This document shows, piece after piece, positions 8,998-17,813 of a DNA stretch of 64,000 nucleotides (positions are counted from its first letter, which is position 1; every line of letters begins with the position of its first letter). The notes under the pieces are model-generated. The model ran no database searches and was not told the origin of the DNA. It saw only the letters and a program-made list of their open reading frames with translations. Made by a program: the position numbers and the translations under genes. The DNA comes from Anaerolineae bacterium (lineage in GTDB: Bacteria > Chloroflexota > Anaerolineae > B4-G1 > SLSP01): contig JAFGFI010000169.1 of assembly GCA_016931185.1 (NCBI GenBank), positions 27,915-91,914 on the forward strand. Direction: 5' to 3'.

Positions 8998-10110
8998 ATG
9001 TCTATACAGATGCCAAGTCTAACTGTGTTACCGGAAAGTCCATTTGTGGCGTTGTCCCCGGATTGGGAGGCTTTTCGCGACTGTATTTTGCGCAAGGGAA
9101 CGCCTGCGAGAGTCCACCATATTGAATTATTTTTGGATGGGGAAGTACAGGAGGCAATTGCTAAACAGTTTCGCTTGTGGGATAATCTGGATGAAGCAGA
9201 TCCAGCGTTTCCTTATCAACGCGCGGTGCGTATCCAGCGCTTCTTGGGTTACGATTATGTTCGCCAGGGTGTGGATGCGCTAGAAATGCCCCTCAAACGC
9301 CACATCACGCAGGATACCGCAGATATGCAGAGGGCGGCTGGACGCTCTTATGTAGATGAATCCCGGGGACCGATTTCTAATTGGGCAGAGTTTGAAGCAT
9401 ATCCCTGGCCCGACCCGGAACAGGTAACCACACGGGGATTAGAATGGTATGAACAGCATCTGCCCGACGACATGTGTGTGGTAGGCAGCGGTGGCTTCGC
9501 GCATTTTGCCGAGTATCTCACGTGGCTTATGGGGTACGAGACGTTATGTTATGCGTTATACAACCATCGAGATTTGGTGCAGGCTATTGCCGGCCGGCTG
9601 TTAACATTGTACACAGTGATGTTAGAGCGTATCCTGGAATTTAACCGTGTCAAAATCGTTTGGGGCAGCGATGACATGGGATTCAAGACCGGACCGATGA
9701 TCAGCCCAGACGATTTGCGCGCGTTCGTGCTGCCCGGCCACAAACAAATGGCCGCGATGGCCCATGCCGCGGGCAAACCCTATTTGTTACACTCGTGCGG
9801 CAATCTGAACACGATTATGACAGACTTAATCGAGGATGTGCAGATTGACGCCAAGCATTCCTTTGAGGATACAATCGAGGATGTGCGCGATCTCAAATTC
9901 ACGTATGGGAAACGTATAGCACTCCTCGGCGGCATTGATGTTGACTTTCTTTGTCGCACCAACGAGGTTGCTGTACGCGAGCGGGTGCGCAATACGCTTG
10001 AAGTCTGTATGCCCGGTGGCGGTTACTGCTTAGGCACAGGGAACAGCGTCACGAACTATATTCCCTTGAAGAATTATCTAGCGATGGTAGAGGAAGGACG
10101 GAAATGGTAA
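8998..10110 (+). CDS. Uroporphyrinogen decarboxylase-like (UroD/MtaA-type) protein
   Basis: 370 residues from the ATG at 8998, which has CAGGAGG in front; an in-frame ATG 14 codons earlier has no such site. The protein follows the UroD-like TIM barrel: SDDMGFKTGPMISPD, then HSCGNL with His and Cys, then GGIDVD and a glycine-rich ending GGYCLGTGNSV. True HemE carries a conserved RQAGRY stretch near the N-terminus, which is not seen here, while the HxC motif is typical of the corrinoid/cobamide methyltransferase side of the superfamily (MtaA, MtbA, CmuA-like). It is probably not the heme enzyme; a methyl-transfer role is possible but the substrate is unknown. Fourteen bases separate it from the next gene. 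Confidence 0.75.
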   Translation: MSIQMPSLTVLPESPFVALSPDWEAFRDCILRKGTPARVHHIELFLDGEVQEAIAKQFRLWDNLDEADPAFPYQRAVRIQRFLGYDYVRQGVDALEMPLKRHITQDTADMQRAAGRSYVDESRGPISNWAEFEAYPWPDPEQVTTRGLEWYEQHLPDDMCVVGSGGFAHFAEYLTWLMGYETLCYALYNHRDLVQAIAGRLLTLYTVMLERILEFNRVKIVWGSDDMGFKTGPMISPDDLRAFVLPGHKQMAAMAHAAGKPYLLHSCGNLNTIMTDLIEDVQIDAKHSFEDTIEDVRDLKFTYGKRIALLGGIDVDFLCRTNEVAVRERVRNTLEVCMPGGGYCLGTGNSVTNYIPLKNYLAMVEEGRKW

Positions 10111-10123
10111 TCAAGGAGGAATT

Positions 10124-11179
10124 ATGAACCCAGAACGCCCAGATTTGAGTACCCTTCCAGAGGAAATTGTGGCATATATTGAAAGTTTGGAAGCTGAGCT
10201 TGCGCGGTTCACCGTGCCCAAAGTAAAGCTATCTCAGATGGAAGAAGATATATCCGATGAACCGATTGATGAACCCAGTGAACCGCCGACAACGATCAAC
10301 ATGGTTACTATTAGCCGGAGCGGGATGGCAAAACGCACTCCGCGTCATCTCTACTCCCGCCAGCGACGCGGGGGAATGGGAATCTTTGACCTGGATACTT
10401 CTGAGGATGATCCACCCATTGTGATTACACTTGCTGATGAGGCTCAGACATTGATTCTATTCAGCAATGTGGGACGATGTTACCGGATGCCGGCCAGCAA
10501 GCTCCCGGAGTCCCCGGTACGCGCGCGTGGCTTGCGCCTGGCGGAACTCATCCCTCTGCGCGATGGGGAACACATCGTCGCTGCATTGCCGGAAAAAGGG
10601 GGCACGCATGTTATTCTGCTCAGCGAACGCGGCTGGGTACAACCGGTGCGTGCCAGTTTTGTCGGTCCCAGTATGATTCCCGGCGTTACCTACTACGATG
10701 CAGCCAAACGCGGATCTCTCGTCGCCGTGTGCTGGAGCGACGGGAACGGGGAGATTCTTATCGCCACCCGGCAGGGACAAGGCATCCGCTTCCCAGAACG
10801 GTTGATTTCTGATAGCGGCACCCTTGGCATCCGCCTGGACCGTGAAGATGCGGCCGTCGCTGTAGCCTCTGTCACCGATGAAAGTGGTGTTTTCCTGCTC
10901 AGCACGGATGGCAAAGGCTCGATCCGGACGATGGAGGGTTTCCGCGCTAATAAGATGCCCGGCGCAGGTGGTAAAGTAGTCCTTAAAACCGACACACTGA
11001 TCGGCGCAGTCAGGGTTGACACAGCGGATGATATTTTCATCATCTCACGCAACAGTAAAATCATTCGCTTCCAGGCAAAAGAAGTGCCACCCAAAACCGG
11101 CGTCGTCCAGGGCGTCAACTGTATGAGCTTGCGTGGGGATGAGACCATGGCGGTGGTAGTAGCAAAGATGTCAGAGTGA
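10124..11179 (+). CDS. Free-standing GyrA/ParC C-terminal beta-pinwheel protein
   Basis: 351 residues. After an acidic N-terminal region with a helix (SLEAELARF), residues 58-350 carry repeated GyrA C-terminal blades: ILFSNVGRCYRMPASKLP, VILLSERGWVQPV, EILIATRQGQGIRFPE, VFLLSTDGKGSIR and IFIISRNSKIIRF. Residues 80-86 read QRRGGMG, close to the GyrA box QRRGGKG that lets gyrase wrap DNA. No breakage-reunion domain or catalytic Tyr is present, so this is not a topoisomerase by itself. It may wrap DNA alone or help a gyrase whose own tail is reduced. AAGGAGG lies 5 bases before the ATG. Confidence 0.8.
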   Translation: MNPERPDLSTLPEEIVAYIESLEAELARFTVPKVKLSQMEEDISDEPIDEPSEPPTTINMVTISRSGMAKRTPRHLYSRQRRGGMGIFDLDTSEDDPPIVITLADEAQTLILFSNVGRCYRMPASKLPESPVRARGLRLAELIPLRDGEHIVAALPEKGGTHVILLSERGWVQPVRASFVGPSMIPGVTYYDAAKRGSLVAVCWSDGNGEILIATRQGQGIRFPERLISDSGTLGIRLDREDAAVAVASVTDESGVFLLSTDGKGSIRTMEGFRANKMPGAGGKVVLKTDTLIGAVRVDTADDIFIISRNSKIIRFQAKEVPPKTGVVQGVNCMSLRGDETMAVVVAKMSE

Positions 11180-11259
11180 TAAAGCGGCAGAGAGTAAGGG
11201 AGTAGGAAACAAAGTAATAAAGAGGTATCTATAGAACGACAGGCTGTCACCTGGGTTAT

Positions 11260-11523
11260 TTGACTGGTGCGCGGCACAGCCATCTGGACAGTGGCGGTTA
11301 TAATCTTGATCAGACCGCCGCTAAGAAGGGGAAGACACTTACACCGGCTGGCGTGGCAGAGAGCCTGATTGACGAGGAACGCTGGCGGCAGGTCTTGAGT
11401 AGCCTCGTTGTTTGCTTCTTTGCGCGAAAGATCTACAAGCCGGAGAGCGTGCAGGCTGTCCTGAACAGTGCCGGTTTTGAGTGGACGAAAACCAATTTTG
11501 AGCAGTTAGGCACTATGAGCTAG
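11260..11523 (+). pseudogene. Remnant of an aldehyde:ferredoxin oxidoreductase (C-terminal piece)
   Basis: The reading frame gives 87 residues with MTGARHSHLDSGGYNLD and then WRQVLSSLVVCFFARKIY, which I recognise as resembling the C-terminal part of tungsten aldehyde:ferredoxin oxidoreductases. Full-length enzymes have roughly 600 residues, so most of the protein, including the pterin and 4Fe-4S sites, is missing. The only start is TTG with no ribosome binding site. It is best read as a decayed fragment. The assignment rests on similarity by eye. Confidence 0.45.
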
Positions 11524-11575
11524 GAGTTAGGAGTGATGAGGATCGCTTTCCCCTAACTTCTAACTCTTAATTCAC
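11521..11575. repeat. Heptamer-type repeat
   Basis: TAGGAGT/TAGGAGT units followed by CTAACTTCTAACTCTTAATTC, roughly seven-base period, between the oxidoreductase remnant and the DUF2270 gene. The remnant's TAG stop lies in the first unit. Confidence 0.5.
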
Positions 11576-11583
11576 AGCCTGCA

Positions 11584-12582
11584 ATGGAGTCAACTATGCC
11601 TGAAGAATCCTCGTGTGTATGGACGTATCAAGGCTATGAACTAGATAAAGGTAATTTCACCACGGCGATGGTTCACCTGTACCGGGCGGAGGTGACGCGC
11701 ATGAACTTGTGGCGCAATCGCCTGGATACCACCACCAACTGGGCAGTGGTAACTACCGCCGGGGCACTCACATTTGTCTTTAGCTCCACGCAAAATCCAC
11801 ACTTTGTGCTGCTGCTGGTACTACTATTGGTACTCTTCTTTCTCAATGTTGAAGCCCGTCGCTATATGTATTACTCACTGTGGTATCATCGGGCGCGACT
11901 GCTAGAGACGCAATTCTTCGCCGCGATGATTACGCCACCTTTTGGCCCCGCGCCGGATTGGGGCGATAAACTCAGCGAGACGCTACGCGAACCGGCCTTT
12001 CCCATTTCCCACTGGGAGGCATTAGGGAATCGTTACCGGCGCAATTATATTTATATTTTAACTCTGCTCCTGGTCAGTTGGTTTCTTAAGCTAACACTGC
12101 ATCCAATTCCCGCCACCGATTTACAAACGATCGTCGCCCGTGCCTGCATCGAAGCTACAATTCCCGGGTACCTTATCATCGGCGCGGTGCTCACCATCTA
12201 CTTTTTCCTCTCTGCGCTTGCGTTGGTGGGCTACTTGCGTTTCAAAAAACGTGGCATGCACCCAAAGCCGGATTGGCAACAGGACGGCCCCGCATGGTAC
12301 AAACCCGAACCCATGCCCAACTTGGCCGTGATTGTTACCAATCGTAAAGATGAGGTCGCCACACGGTTGATGAAAGAACTAGGGCGCGGTGTCACTGCGC
12401 TAGAAGGCATAGGTATGTACACGCAGCAGACCCGCGATGTGTTGCTTTGCGCGATCACGGATGTACAGGTCGGTCACCTGCAACAAATTGCGCGTGATCT
12501 GGATCCCGATAGTTTTGTTGTCGTCACCCAGGCCAACGCCGTACGCGGCGGGCACTTCCAGAAACAAGAGCCACCGAGTTAA
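11584..12582 (+). CDS. DUF2270 membrane protein fused to a DUF2179-like C-terminal domain
   Basis: 332 residues. The N-terminal two thirds match the DUF2270 pattern: LYRAEVTRMNLWRNRLDTTT, a membrane hairpin (about 52-85), RYMYYSLWYHRARLLE, and further helices at about 150-170 and 190-220. The C-terminal part (about 245-325), PNLAVIVTNRKDEVATRLM followed by GVTALEGIGMYTQQTRDVLL, resembles the ferredoxin-like DUF2179 domain found at the end of YitT-type membrane proteins, where it is thought to sense a ligand in the cytoplasm. The join of the two suggests a ligand-gated membrane protein, but function is unknown. Start ATG at 11584 or four codons later; neither has a strong ribosome site. Confidence 0.7.
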   Translation: MESTMPEESSCVWTYQGYELDKGNFTTAMVHLYRAEVTRMNLWRNRLDTTTNWAVVTTAGALTFVFSSTQNPHFVLLLVLLLVLFFLNVEARRYMYYSLWYHRARLLETQFFAAMITPPFGPAPDWGDKLSETLREPAFPISHWEALGNRYRRNYIYILTLLLVSWFLKLTLHPIPATDLQTIVARACIEATIPGYLIIGAVLTIYFFLSALALVGYLRFKKRGMHPKPDWQQDGPAWYKPEPMPNLAVIVTNRKDEVATRLMKELGRGVTALEGIGMYTQQTRDVLLCAITDVQVGHLQQIARDLDPDSFVVVTQANAVRGGHFQKQEPPS

Positions 12583-12613
12583 GAAGAGAAAACAGACATT
12601 CCGATCCGTCTAC

Positions 12614-14758
12614 TTAATCTCCTTGCGGCGTTTCTGAAGGTTCGGGGAGCGGAGTGATGGACAAACCATAATAGGTCTCGACCATCTGGCGAAACATAGG
12701 GGCAGCGACATCAGAGCCTTCGCCCGCGTTTTCTACGATAATGGCCAGGGCAATTTGGGGGTCGTCAGCAGGGAAGTAGCCAGCAAACCAGGAATGAGGT
12801 TCTTCATCACTGATAGGAGATTCCGCGGTGCCAGTCTTTCCCGCAACCGGAATATCAAGCCCTCCAAAACGGTGCGTAGCAGTACCTATCGGGAGAGTAG
12901 TCACACCTAACAAAGCAGTCCGAATAACATGGAGATTCTCTTTCGAAATGGGCAGCGTACCCGTAGCCTGAACAGTCGTCACCTGTTCAGGGATACCATT
13001 TCCCGCTGCAATACGTTCGACCAGGTGAGCGCGATAGAGGGTTCCGCCATTAGCAACGGCAGCGAGCATCCGCGCCACCTGTAATGGATTGACCAGAAGG
13101 AATCCCTGTCCAATGCACAGATTGACCGTATCACCCGTACCCCAGATTTCCTGGTAGGTACTGAATTTCCATTCCGGGTCAGGGACCAATCCCTCCGCCT
13201 CGGCTATTTCCTCCAATCCGGTTAGCTGTCCTAACCCAAAAGCACGGGCATACGTAGGAAGCAGATTCTGATCCAGGCCATCCAAATGTTTACCGACCTC
13301 GTAAAAGGTCACGTTGCAAGAAGCACTGAGTGCATCTTGAAGCGTGATAGTCCCATGACCCGTGGTCAGCCAGCAAAATTTGCGATTGGGAGAGCCAAGT
13401 CCATCCCAGTACCCCGGGCATGTGAAAGCCATTTGGGAAGTGAGTCCGCCGGCCTCCAATGCAGCCGCCAGAGTCACGATTTTGAAAACGGAACCAGAAG
13501 GATAAAGACCCAGCGTGGCGCGATTTAACAATGGCCGGTCGGGATGGGAGAGTACAGATTGACGCTCCCATTCATCGGTAGAATGAATAAAGATATTATT
13601 ATCAAAACCTGGTGCACTGGCAAGTGCAATGATACCCCCGGTATTGACGTCCATCGCAACCATCGCGCCACGCCGGTCTCCCAAGATTTGCTCAGCAGCT
13701 TGCTGTAGATCGCGATCTAACGTGGTGTAGATCGCGCGCCCTCGCTCCGGTTGACGTTCGGCAAGGCTACGGACGTAATTACGATCGGTATCCACAATGT
13801 AGAGCCTTCCGCCATTGCGTCCGGCTAAAATCGTTTCTCCCCAAGCTTCCAATCCGGAAATACCAACCCACGCATCATCACGATAGCCACGACGGCGATA
13901 CACCTCAAGTTGTTCCGCCGGAATGAGAGAGAGCCAGCCTACCACGTGCGCGCCCACCCCATCCTGGGGGTACAAACGTCCCGCGCGCTCGCGGCGTTCG
14001 ATACCGGGCAGAGAAAACAATTCATTATAATAAAGGCTTTCATCGCCACTGATATCTTGGATAGGGATATACCAGTTAGAGGGTTGGCCGGCATAAATAG
14101 CCTGGATATCCTCCGGGGACATACTTAGTATAGAAGACAAAGTAGTAAGTAAAGTGGTTTCGTCCACAATCTGATCGGGAATTACGCCCACGGTAACAAT
14201 CGCGCTAGGAATTGCCAATCCTGCGCCATTACGGTCATAAATATTGGCACGTGGAGGAACTTGAAAGTCAACGACAAAAACATTTCCCCCTTTCAAATCC
14301 GGCCAGATCGTGTGGGGTTGCCATTGAATCCACCATTGGTCTTGTTCTCTAACTAAATTAAGCTGATTCTCGGCCTTTAAGGCACCAAAGATCGCTGTAT
14401 GCCACAGCTCTGTAAACTGAATCCATGCAGCATCGCCCTCTAAACTCAAGGCAGTAGGCGTTAACGTCACGCTAAGCGTCGTCGTCGCATTGAGGTTGCT
14501 GCGGTGAGCGGATTCAAAATCCTCTAAAGATAATCCCGCGCGCAGAGTGGGAGACAACAAATTATACATCTGCTCGTAGGTTTCTTGTTCCCACGCGCCG
14601 AGATAGATACGTCCTACCGATTCCGGTGCGGAAATATCTACCGTCGGCGAGGGTAACACCACGGTTGCTGTGGGAGTCGATACCGGCGTGGGCGTCAATA
14701 ATGTACAGCCGGTACTCAGAATAAAAATAAAAAGCCAAAGATGGTGTAATGTTTTCAT
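12614..14758 (-). CDS. Class B penicillin-binding protein with lipoprotein signal (PBP2/MecA-like)
   Basis: 714 residues from the ATG at 14758. The first 18 residues end in the lipobox LSTGC, so the mature protein is likely lipid-anchored at Cys18 by Lgt. Residues about 40-150 resemble the NTF2-like MecA N-terminal domain, then a PBP dimerisation domain, then the transpeptidase domain with SVFK (Ser423, Lys426), SCN (480-482) and KTGT (641-644). It should cross-link peptidoglycan peptides outside the membrane and be a target of beta-lactams. The ATG overlaps the maf stop codon as ATGA, implying translational coupling. The N-terminal NTF2-like domain is shared with low-affinity PBPs. Confidence 0.9.
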   Translation of the reverse strand: MKTLHHLWLFIFILSTGCTLLTPTPVSTPTATVVLPSPTVDISAPESVGRIYLGAWEQETYEQMYNLLSPTLRAGLSLEDFESAHRSNLNATTTLSVTLTPTALSLEGDAAWIQFTELWHTAIFGALKAENQLNLVREQDQWWIQWQPHTIWPDLKGGNVFVVDFQVPPRANIYDRNGAGLAIPSAIVTVGVIPDQIVDETTLLTTLSSILSMSPEDIQAIYAGQPSNWYIPIQDISGDESLYYNELFSLPGIERRERAGRLYPQDGVGAHVVGWLSLIPAEQLEVYRRRGYRDDAWVGISGLEAWGETILAGRNGGRLYIVDTDRNYVRSLAERQPERGRAIYTTLDRDLQQAAEQILGDRRGAMVAMDVNTGGIIALASAPGFDNNIFIHSTDEWERQSVLSHPDRPLLNRATLGLYPSGSVFKIVTLAAALEAGGLTSQMAFTCPGYWDGLGSPNRKFCWLTTGHGTITLQDALSASCNVTFYEVGKHLDGLDQNLLPTYARAFGLGQLTGLEEIAEAEGLVPDPEWKFSTYQEIWGTGDTVNLCIGQGFLLVNPLQVARMLAAVANGGTLYRAHLVERIAAGNGIPEQVTTVQATGTLPISKENLHVIRTALLGVTTLPIGTATHRFGGLDIPVAGKTGTAESPISDEEPHSWFAGYFPADDPQIALAIIVENAGEGSDVAAPMFRQMVETYYGLSITPLPEPSETPQGD

Positions 14759-15411
14759 ATACAAACACCCTGATCCGGGGATGGACAACGGTAGCCAAAA
14801 TGCTGATAACACAATTCCGGAATACGGCTCAATTCCAGTTTGGGCATCGGGTAATGATACGTAGCAAGCAAGCGGGCAACAGCACACAAGGGCAATCCTA
14901 CCACATTGGCATAACAACGATCAAGACGCGCCACAGGATGGAAAGCCACATTTTGAATAGCATACGCACCGGCTTTATCCATCGGATCCCCGCTTGTGAC
15001 GTAGGTTGCGATCTCTGCATCCGTATAATCACGCATCCACACATCCGTGGTGACACGACAAGTCTGTCCCGTTCCGGTACTAGATTGAAATAACGCAAGA
15101 CCGGTATGCACCTGGTGTCGGTTCTGCCGCAAATATTGCAACATTACGCATGCTTCTTCGGGGCTCTGTGGCTTTCCCAATGGCACCGTATTGAAATCAA
15201 CAATGGTGTCTGCGGCAATGACCCAGGCTCCATCAGGAAGGTCACGCACAGCCTGCGCTTTAAGGTAAGCCAATCGTGATGCCATCGCGGCGGGCGGCTC
15301 TTGCGGATAAGGGTTTTCATCTATCCATACGGCCGTAACCGCTACCTGTATATTAAGCCAAGTAATCATCTCTCTACGCCGTGGTGATTGTGAAGCTAGA
15401 AATAATAACAT
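14755..15411 (-). CDS. maf: Maf-family nucleoside triphosphate pyrophosphatase
   Basis: 218 residues. Family motifs are all present: FLASQSPRRREM at the N-terminus, VIAADTIVDF with the catalytic Asp, GKPQSPEEA, and DPMDKAGAYAIQ. The DTIV type is typical of the dTTP/UTP-hydrolysing (YhdE-like) group that removes modified or excess nucleotides and has been linked to septum control. The last 25 or so residues extend past the usual end and include two cysteines. It is followed, with a 4-base overlap, by the penicillin-binding protein gene, which ties it to cell wall work. Confidence 0.9.
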   Translation of the reverse strand: MLLFLASQSPRRREMITWLNIQVAVTAVWIDENPYPQEPPAAMASRLAYLKAQAVRDLPDGAWVIAADTIVDFNTVPLGKPQSPEEACVMLQYLRQNRHQVHTGLALFQSSTGTGQTCRVTTDVWMRDYTDAEIATYVTSGDPMDKAGAYAIQNVAFHPVARLDRCYANVVGLPLCAVARLLATYHYPMPKLELSRIPELCYQHFGYRCPSPDQGVCI

Positions 15412-15571
15412 AGATTATCCATTCATTTAGCAGTGTACTGAAACATAATAATTATATCTAATTTAAGGATGTGGTAAAGAGGGAATAGGAATAATTTTGT
15501 AAACACCCGGTAAGAAAATAAAAGTATGAGGATGGTTAAGTTATAAATGAGTAATAAATATTTGTCAGCTA

Positions 15572-15600
15572 TTGCTATTTAATAGGATATTGATTACAAT
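15572..15600 (+). promoter_or_regulatory. Promoter of the Flp pilin gene
   Basis: TTGCTA (15572-15577), 17-base spacer, TACAAT (15595-15600), 33 bases before the pilin ATG in an AT-rich gap. No other gene lies between. Confidence 0.55.
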
Positions 15601-15633
15601 GTAGATAAACCATTTAGATTTATAGGAGGACGT

Positions 15634-15789
15634 ATGTTAAATTTATATCAGGAGCAAGGGCAGGGCTTAGTAGAATATGCCCTAATTCTAGTATTAGTAG
15701 CGGTTGTCGTTATTGTGATTCTAACAGTACTTGGTCCCCAAATTGGTGAGATCTTCAGTACTATTAACTTCACAATAGCCGGGAGCTAA
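15634..15789 (+). CDS. flp: Flp/Fap-type pilin
   Basis: 51 residues with TAGGAGGA before the ATG. The sequence MLNLYQEQGQGLVEYALIL then a run of Val/Ile/Leu is the class III (Flp) prepilin signature. The prepilin peptidase should cut after Gly9, leaving Gln as residue 1 and Glu at +5, followed by Tyr. The mature subunit, about 42 residues, would be almost all hydrophobic helix and would build tight-adherence (Tad) pili. No other tad genes are beside it; a CpaE-like ATPase lies 8.5 kb away. It is monocistronic, with its own promoter and terminator, as befits a highly expressed structural protein. Confidence 0.9.
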   Translation: MLNLYQEQGQGLVEYALILVLVAVVVIVILTVLGPQIGEIFSTINFTIAGS

Positions 15790-16068
15790 TAGTCGCACCT
15801 ATTGCCAGTATCGGTAAAAAATCAGGATTTCACTTTTGAATCAAATCCCGGTTGTCGCAATGCATTTATGATTAAATTACATAAGCCCCCGTTATATAGG
15901 AGTGTGAGGCTTTCTATTGGGTGTATTCTATAAAATTTACAGTGTATAAATAAAAAATAGTACCTTTTTCCTATTGATAGAATTCAGTAAGACGTTTATA
16001 ATATAGTTAATATTCGGTAAGGGGACCCGCCCCCCTTATCTAATATTGTTGGTTACCCTCCTTTCGTG

Positions 16069-16105
16069 GAAGCCCGCCCCATACGGGGTTGGGCTTCGTT
16101 TTTTT
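16069..16105 (+). terminator. Intrinsic terminator
   Basis: GAAGCCC (16069-16075) pairs with GGGCTTC (16091-16097), with an inner CCCC/GGGG pair, followed by seven Ts (16099-16105). It faces the plus strand, downstream of the Flp pilin gene. The 280 bases between pilin and terminator hold no gene that I can support. Confidence 0.8.
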
Positions 16106-16120
16106 ATCTGTACATTGTGA

Positions 16121-16816
16121 TCAGGTCACAATTAAACGCCGGCAGCCATCACAATAGGCTTCTTCCCCTTTACGAACCTTGATTTGGGTTGGTTTATTAA
16201 CGTTCATCCCGCAGATACTACAAACCTCTCCGCGAAGTTGTGCGACCGGCAATCCTCCCATACGGCTGTAAAGATAATGATAAGTTTCCAGGATATTGGC
16301 GGGAATATGTGGTAGGAGTATTTGCCTTTCTTCCTGTAACTCCCGCTGCCGGTTAAGAATCTGTTCACTCTCAGTGGTAAGTGTCTTATACTGAGTTTCC
16401 TGCTGTGTCTGTGTATTTTTAAGTTGAGATTGCGCCGTTGTTTGGTCAGCATCGGCCTCCTCACGCTCAATCATCGCCTCCAAAAGCTCATCTTCCAATT
16501 GACTCTTACGATTGAGTAAAGACTTGGATTCGGCCTGCAAATCTTCCAATTCGCGGGGATTCGTAACCTTGCCGCTGTAGAGTCGTTGCTCAGTTTGTCG
16601 CCGCTTGGTCTCTATCCTATTCAATTCGAATTCAAGGGTTTGTTGTTGTTTCCGAGCAGTTTCCGCAATAGTAGAATAGGTTTGCAGTGCCTGGGTCGCA
16701 CGCTGAATTTCCGATCTATCCTTCAAAATAGCTTCAATCGCAGCTAATCGTTGCGCGATTTCAGTAAGTTCGAAATCTATATGCTGTAAACGTATGAGTG
16801 CTGTAGGCCAGGGCAT
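16121..16816 (-). CDS. Coiled-coil protein with C4 zinc ribbon (COG1579 type)
   Basis: 231 residues from the ATG at 16816, chosen because GGAGG precedes it; an ATG 17 codons earlier starts within a hairpin repeat. Residues 5-175 are a long coiled coil rich in Gln/Glu, with the family stretch SGKVTNPRELEDLQAE. The C-terminus has CSICGMN and CDGCRR, a four-cysteine zinc ribbon. COG1579 proteins are thought to bind nucleic acids, but the role is not settled. The order, coiled coil then ribbon, and length fit the family. Confidence 0.85.
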   Translation of the reverse strand: MPWPTALIRLQHIDFELTEIAQRLAAIEAILKDRSEIQRATQALQTYSTIAETARKQQQTLEFELNRIETKRRQTEQRLYSGKVTNPRELEDLQAESKSLLNRKSQLEDELLEAMIEREEADADQTTAQSQLKNTQTQQETQYKTLTTESEQILNRQRELQEERQILLPHIPANILETYHYLYSRMGGLPVAQLRGEVCSICGMNVNKPTQIKVRKGEEAYCDGCRRLIVT

Positions 16817-16835
16817 CGTTACCTCCTTCAGAAAT

Positions 16836-16869
16836 AGGCGCGTTGCACTTTCCAAAGTGCGACGCACCT
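16836..16869. repeat. Dispersed AGGTGC hairpin, copy 1
   Basis: Near-perfect inverted repeat: arms 16836-16851 and 16854-16869 (14 of 16 pair), core GTTGCACTTT. Nearly the same hairpin occurs at 37272-37305 and 55613-55646. It lies in the leader of the zinc-ribbon gene. Confidence 0.75.
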
Positions 16870-16985
16870 GTTTTTATTCATTAATGGTGAGTCTCCATTC
16901 ATAACAATTCCTTCGTAAGTGTAGCTCTGAAATTTCGCCATAATATATAAAGAAAGTGCGGAGCGTATTGCCCCGCACTCATAAT

Positions 16986-17813
16986 TCATCTCTGCACCTT
17001 GCTTAAACGATGGTGTGCGATCACGGTAAGTACACCTACAATGCCAAGGATCAGCGCAATCACCTGTGCTGTGGCAAGTTTCCCCATCATCCAGGCATCA
17101 GGACGTAGAAATTCGGTACAGAAACGGATAGCAGAATACCCGATCAGGTAACCCAACAACAAATCCCCGTCTTTTAAACGGTCTTTGTAACGGATGGCTA
17201 CCCAAAGCAATAACAGGCACAAAATGAGAGCTGCGAAAGACTCGTACAAAAAGGTGGGATGGAAAAGGGTATCTTGTGGATAGAGTGTCATATCATTATA
17301 GGGTTGAATACGGTGCGAAACGGGGATACTCAGTCCCCAGGGTAACGTCGTGGGAGGCCCATAAAGCTCCTGATTTATATAATTGCCCCATCTGCCAATC
17401 GCCTGCCCAATCGCCATACCCGGCGCAGCGAAATCTAACCATTGCAGGGGATTGAGATGGCGAGACCAACTGAATATCAAAACGCCCACTGCACCCCCCA
17501 TAATAGCTCCATAGATACCCAATCCTCCCTGCCAGATATAGAGAGCCTCAATAGGATGAGCTTTATAATAAGACCAGCCTAATAACCCACTACTGGGCTG
17601 GGAAAAGACATGATACGCTCTAGCTCCAATAATCCCCAATAATACACAAATCAACAGCATATCCCAGATCAATTCTGGGTTCTCACCAGCATTTTGGGCC
17701 AAGTAAGTTGCCACTCTGGTACCTAAAAGAATTCCGATAACGATCAAAAATCCGTACCAATGAATCGAAAAAGGGCCAATTTCAAGTAGGATTGCGTCAA
17801 AAGGTGGTGTCAT
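16986..17813 (-). CDS. lgt: Prolipoprotein diacylglyceryl transferase
   Basis: 275 residues from the ATG at 17813, which has CAGGAGAT about 9 bases upstream; an ATG eight codons earlier lacks a site. Seven membrane segments are predicted. The Lgt signature is present as GQAIGRWGNYINQELYG, with the essential Arg and Asn, and the N-terminal SIHWYGFLIVIGILLG is typical. It transfers diacylglycerol from phosphatidylglycerol to the lipobox cysteine of prelipoproteins such as the nearby penicillin-binding protein and the ABC binding protein. It overlaps the preceding DUF2085 gene by 17 bases, so the pair is one operon. Confidence 0.95.
   Translation of the reverse strand: MTPPFDAILLEIGPFSIHWYGFLIVIGILLGTRVATYLAQNAGENPELIWDMLLICVLLGIIGARAYHVFSQPSSGLLGWSYYKAHPIEALYIWQGGLGIYGAIMGGAVGVLIFSWSRHLNPLQWLDFAAPGMAIGQAIGRWGNYINQELYGPPTTLPWGLSIPVSHRIQPYNDMTLYPQDTLFHPTFLYESFAALILCLLLLWVAIRYKDRLKDGDLLLGYLIGYSAIRFCTEFLRPDAWMMGKLATAQVIALILGIVGVLTVIAHHRLSKVQR

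Noticed and set aside
8998..10110. Calling this gene hemE
   Set aside because: The RQAGRY-type N-terminal motif of true uroporphyrinogen decarboxylase is missing and an HxC motif of methyltransferase relatives is present.
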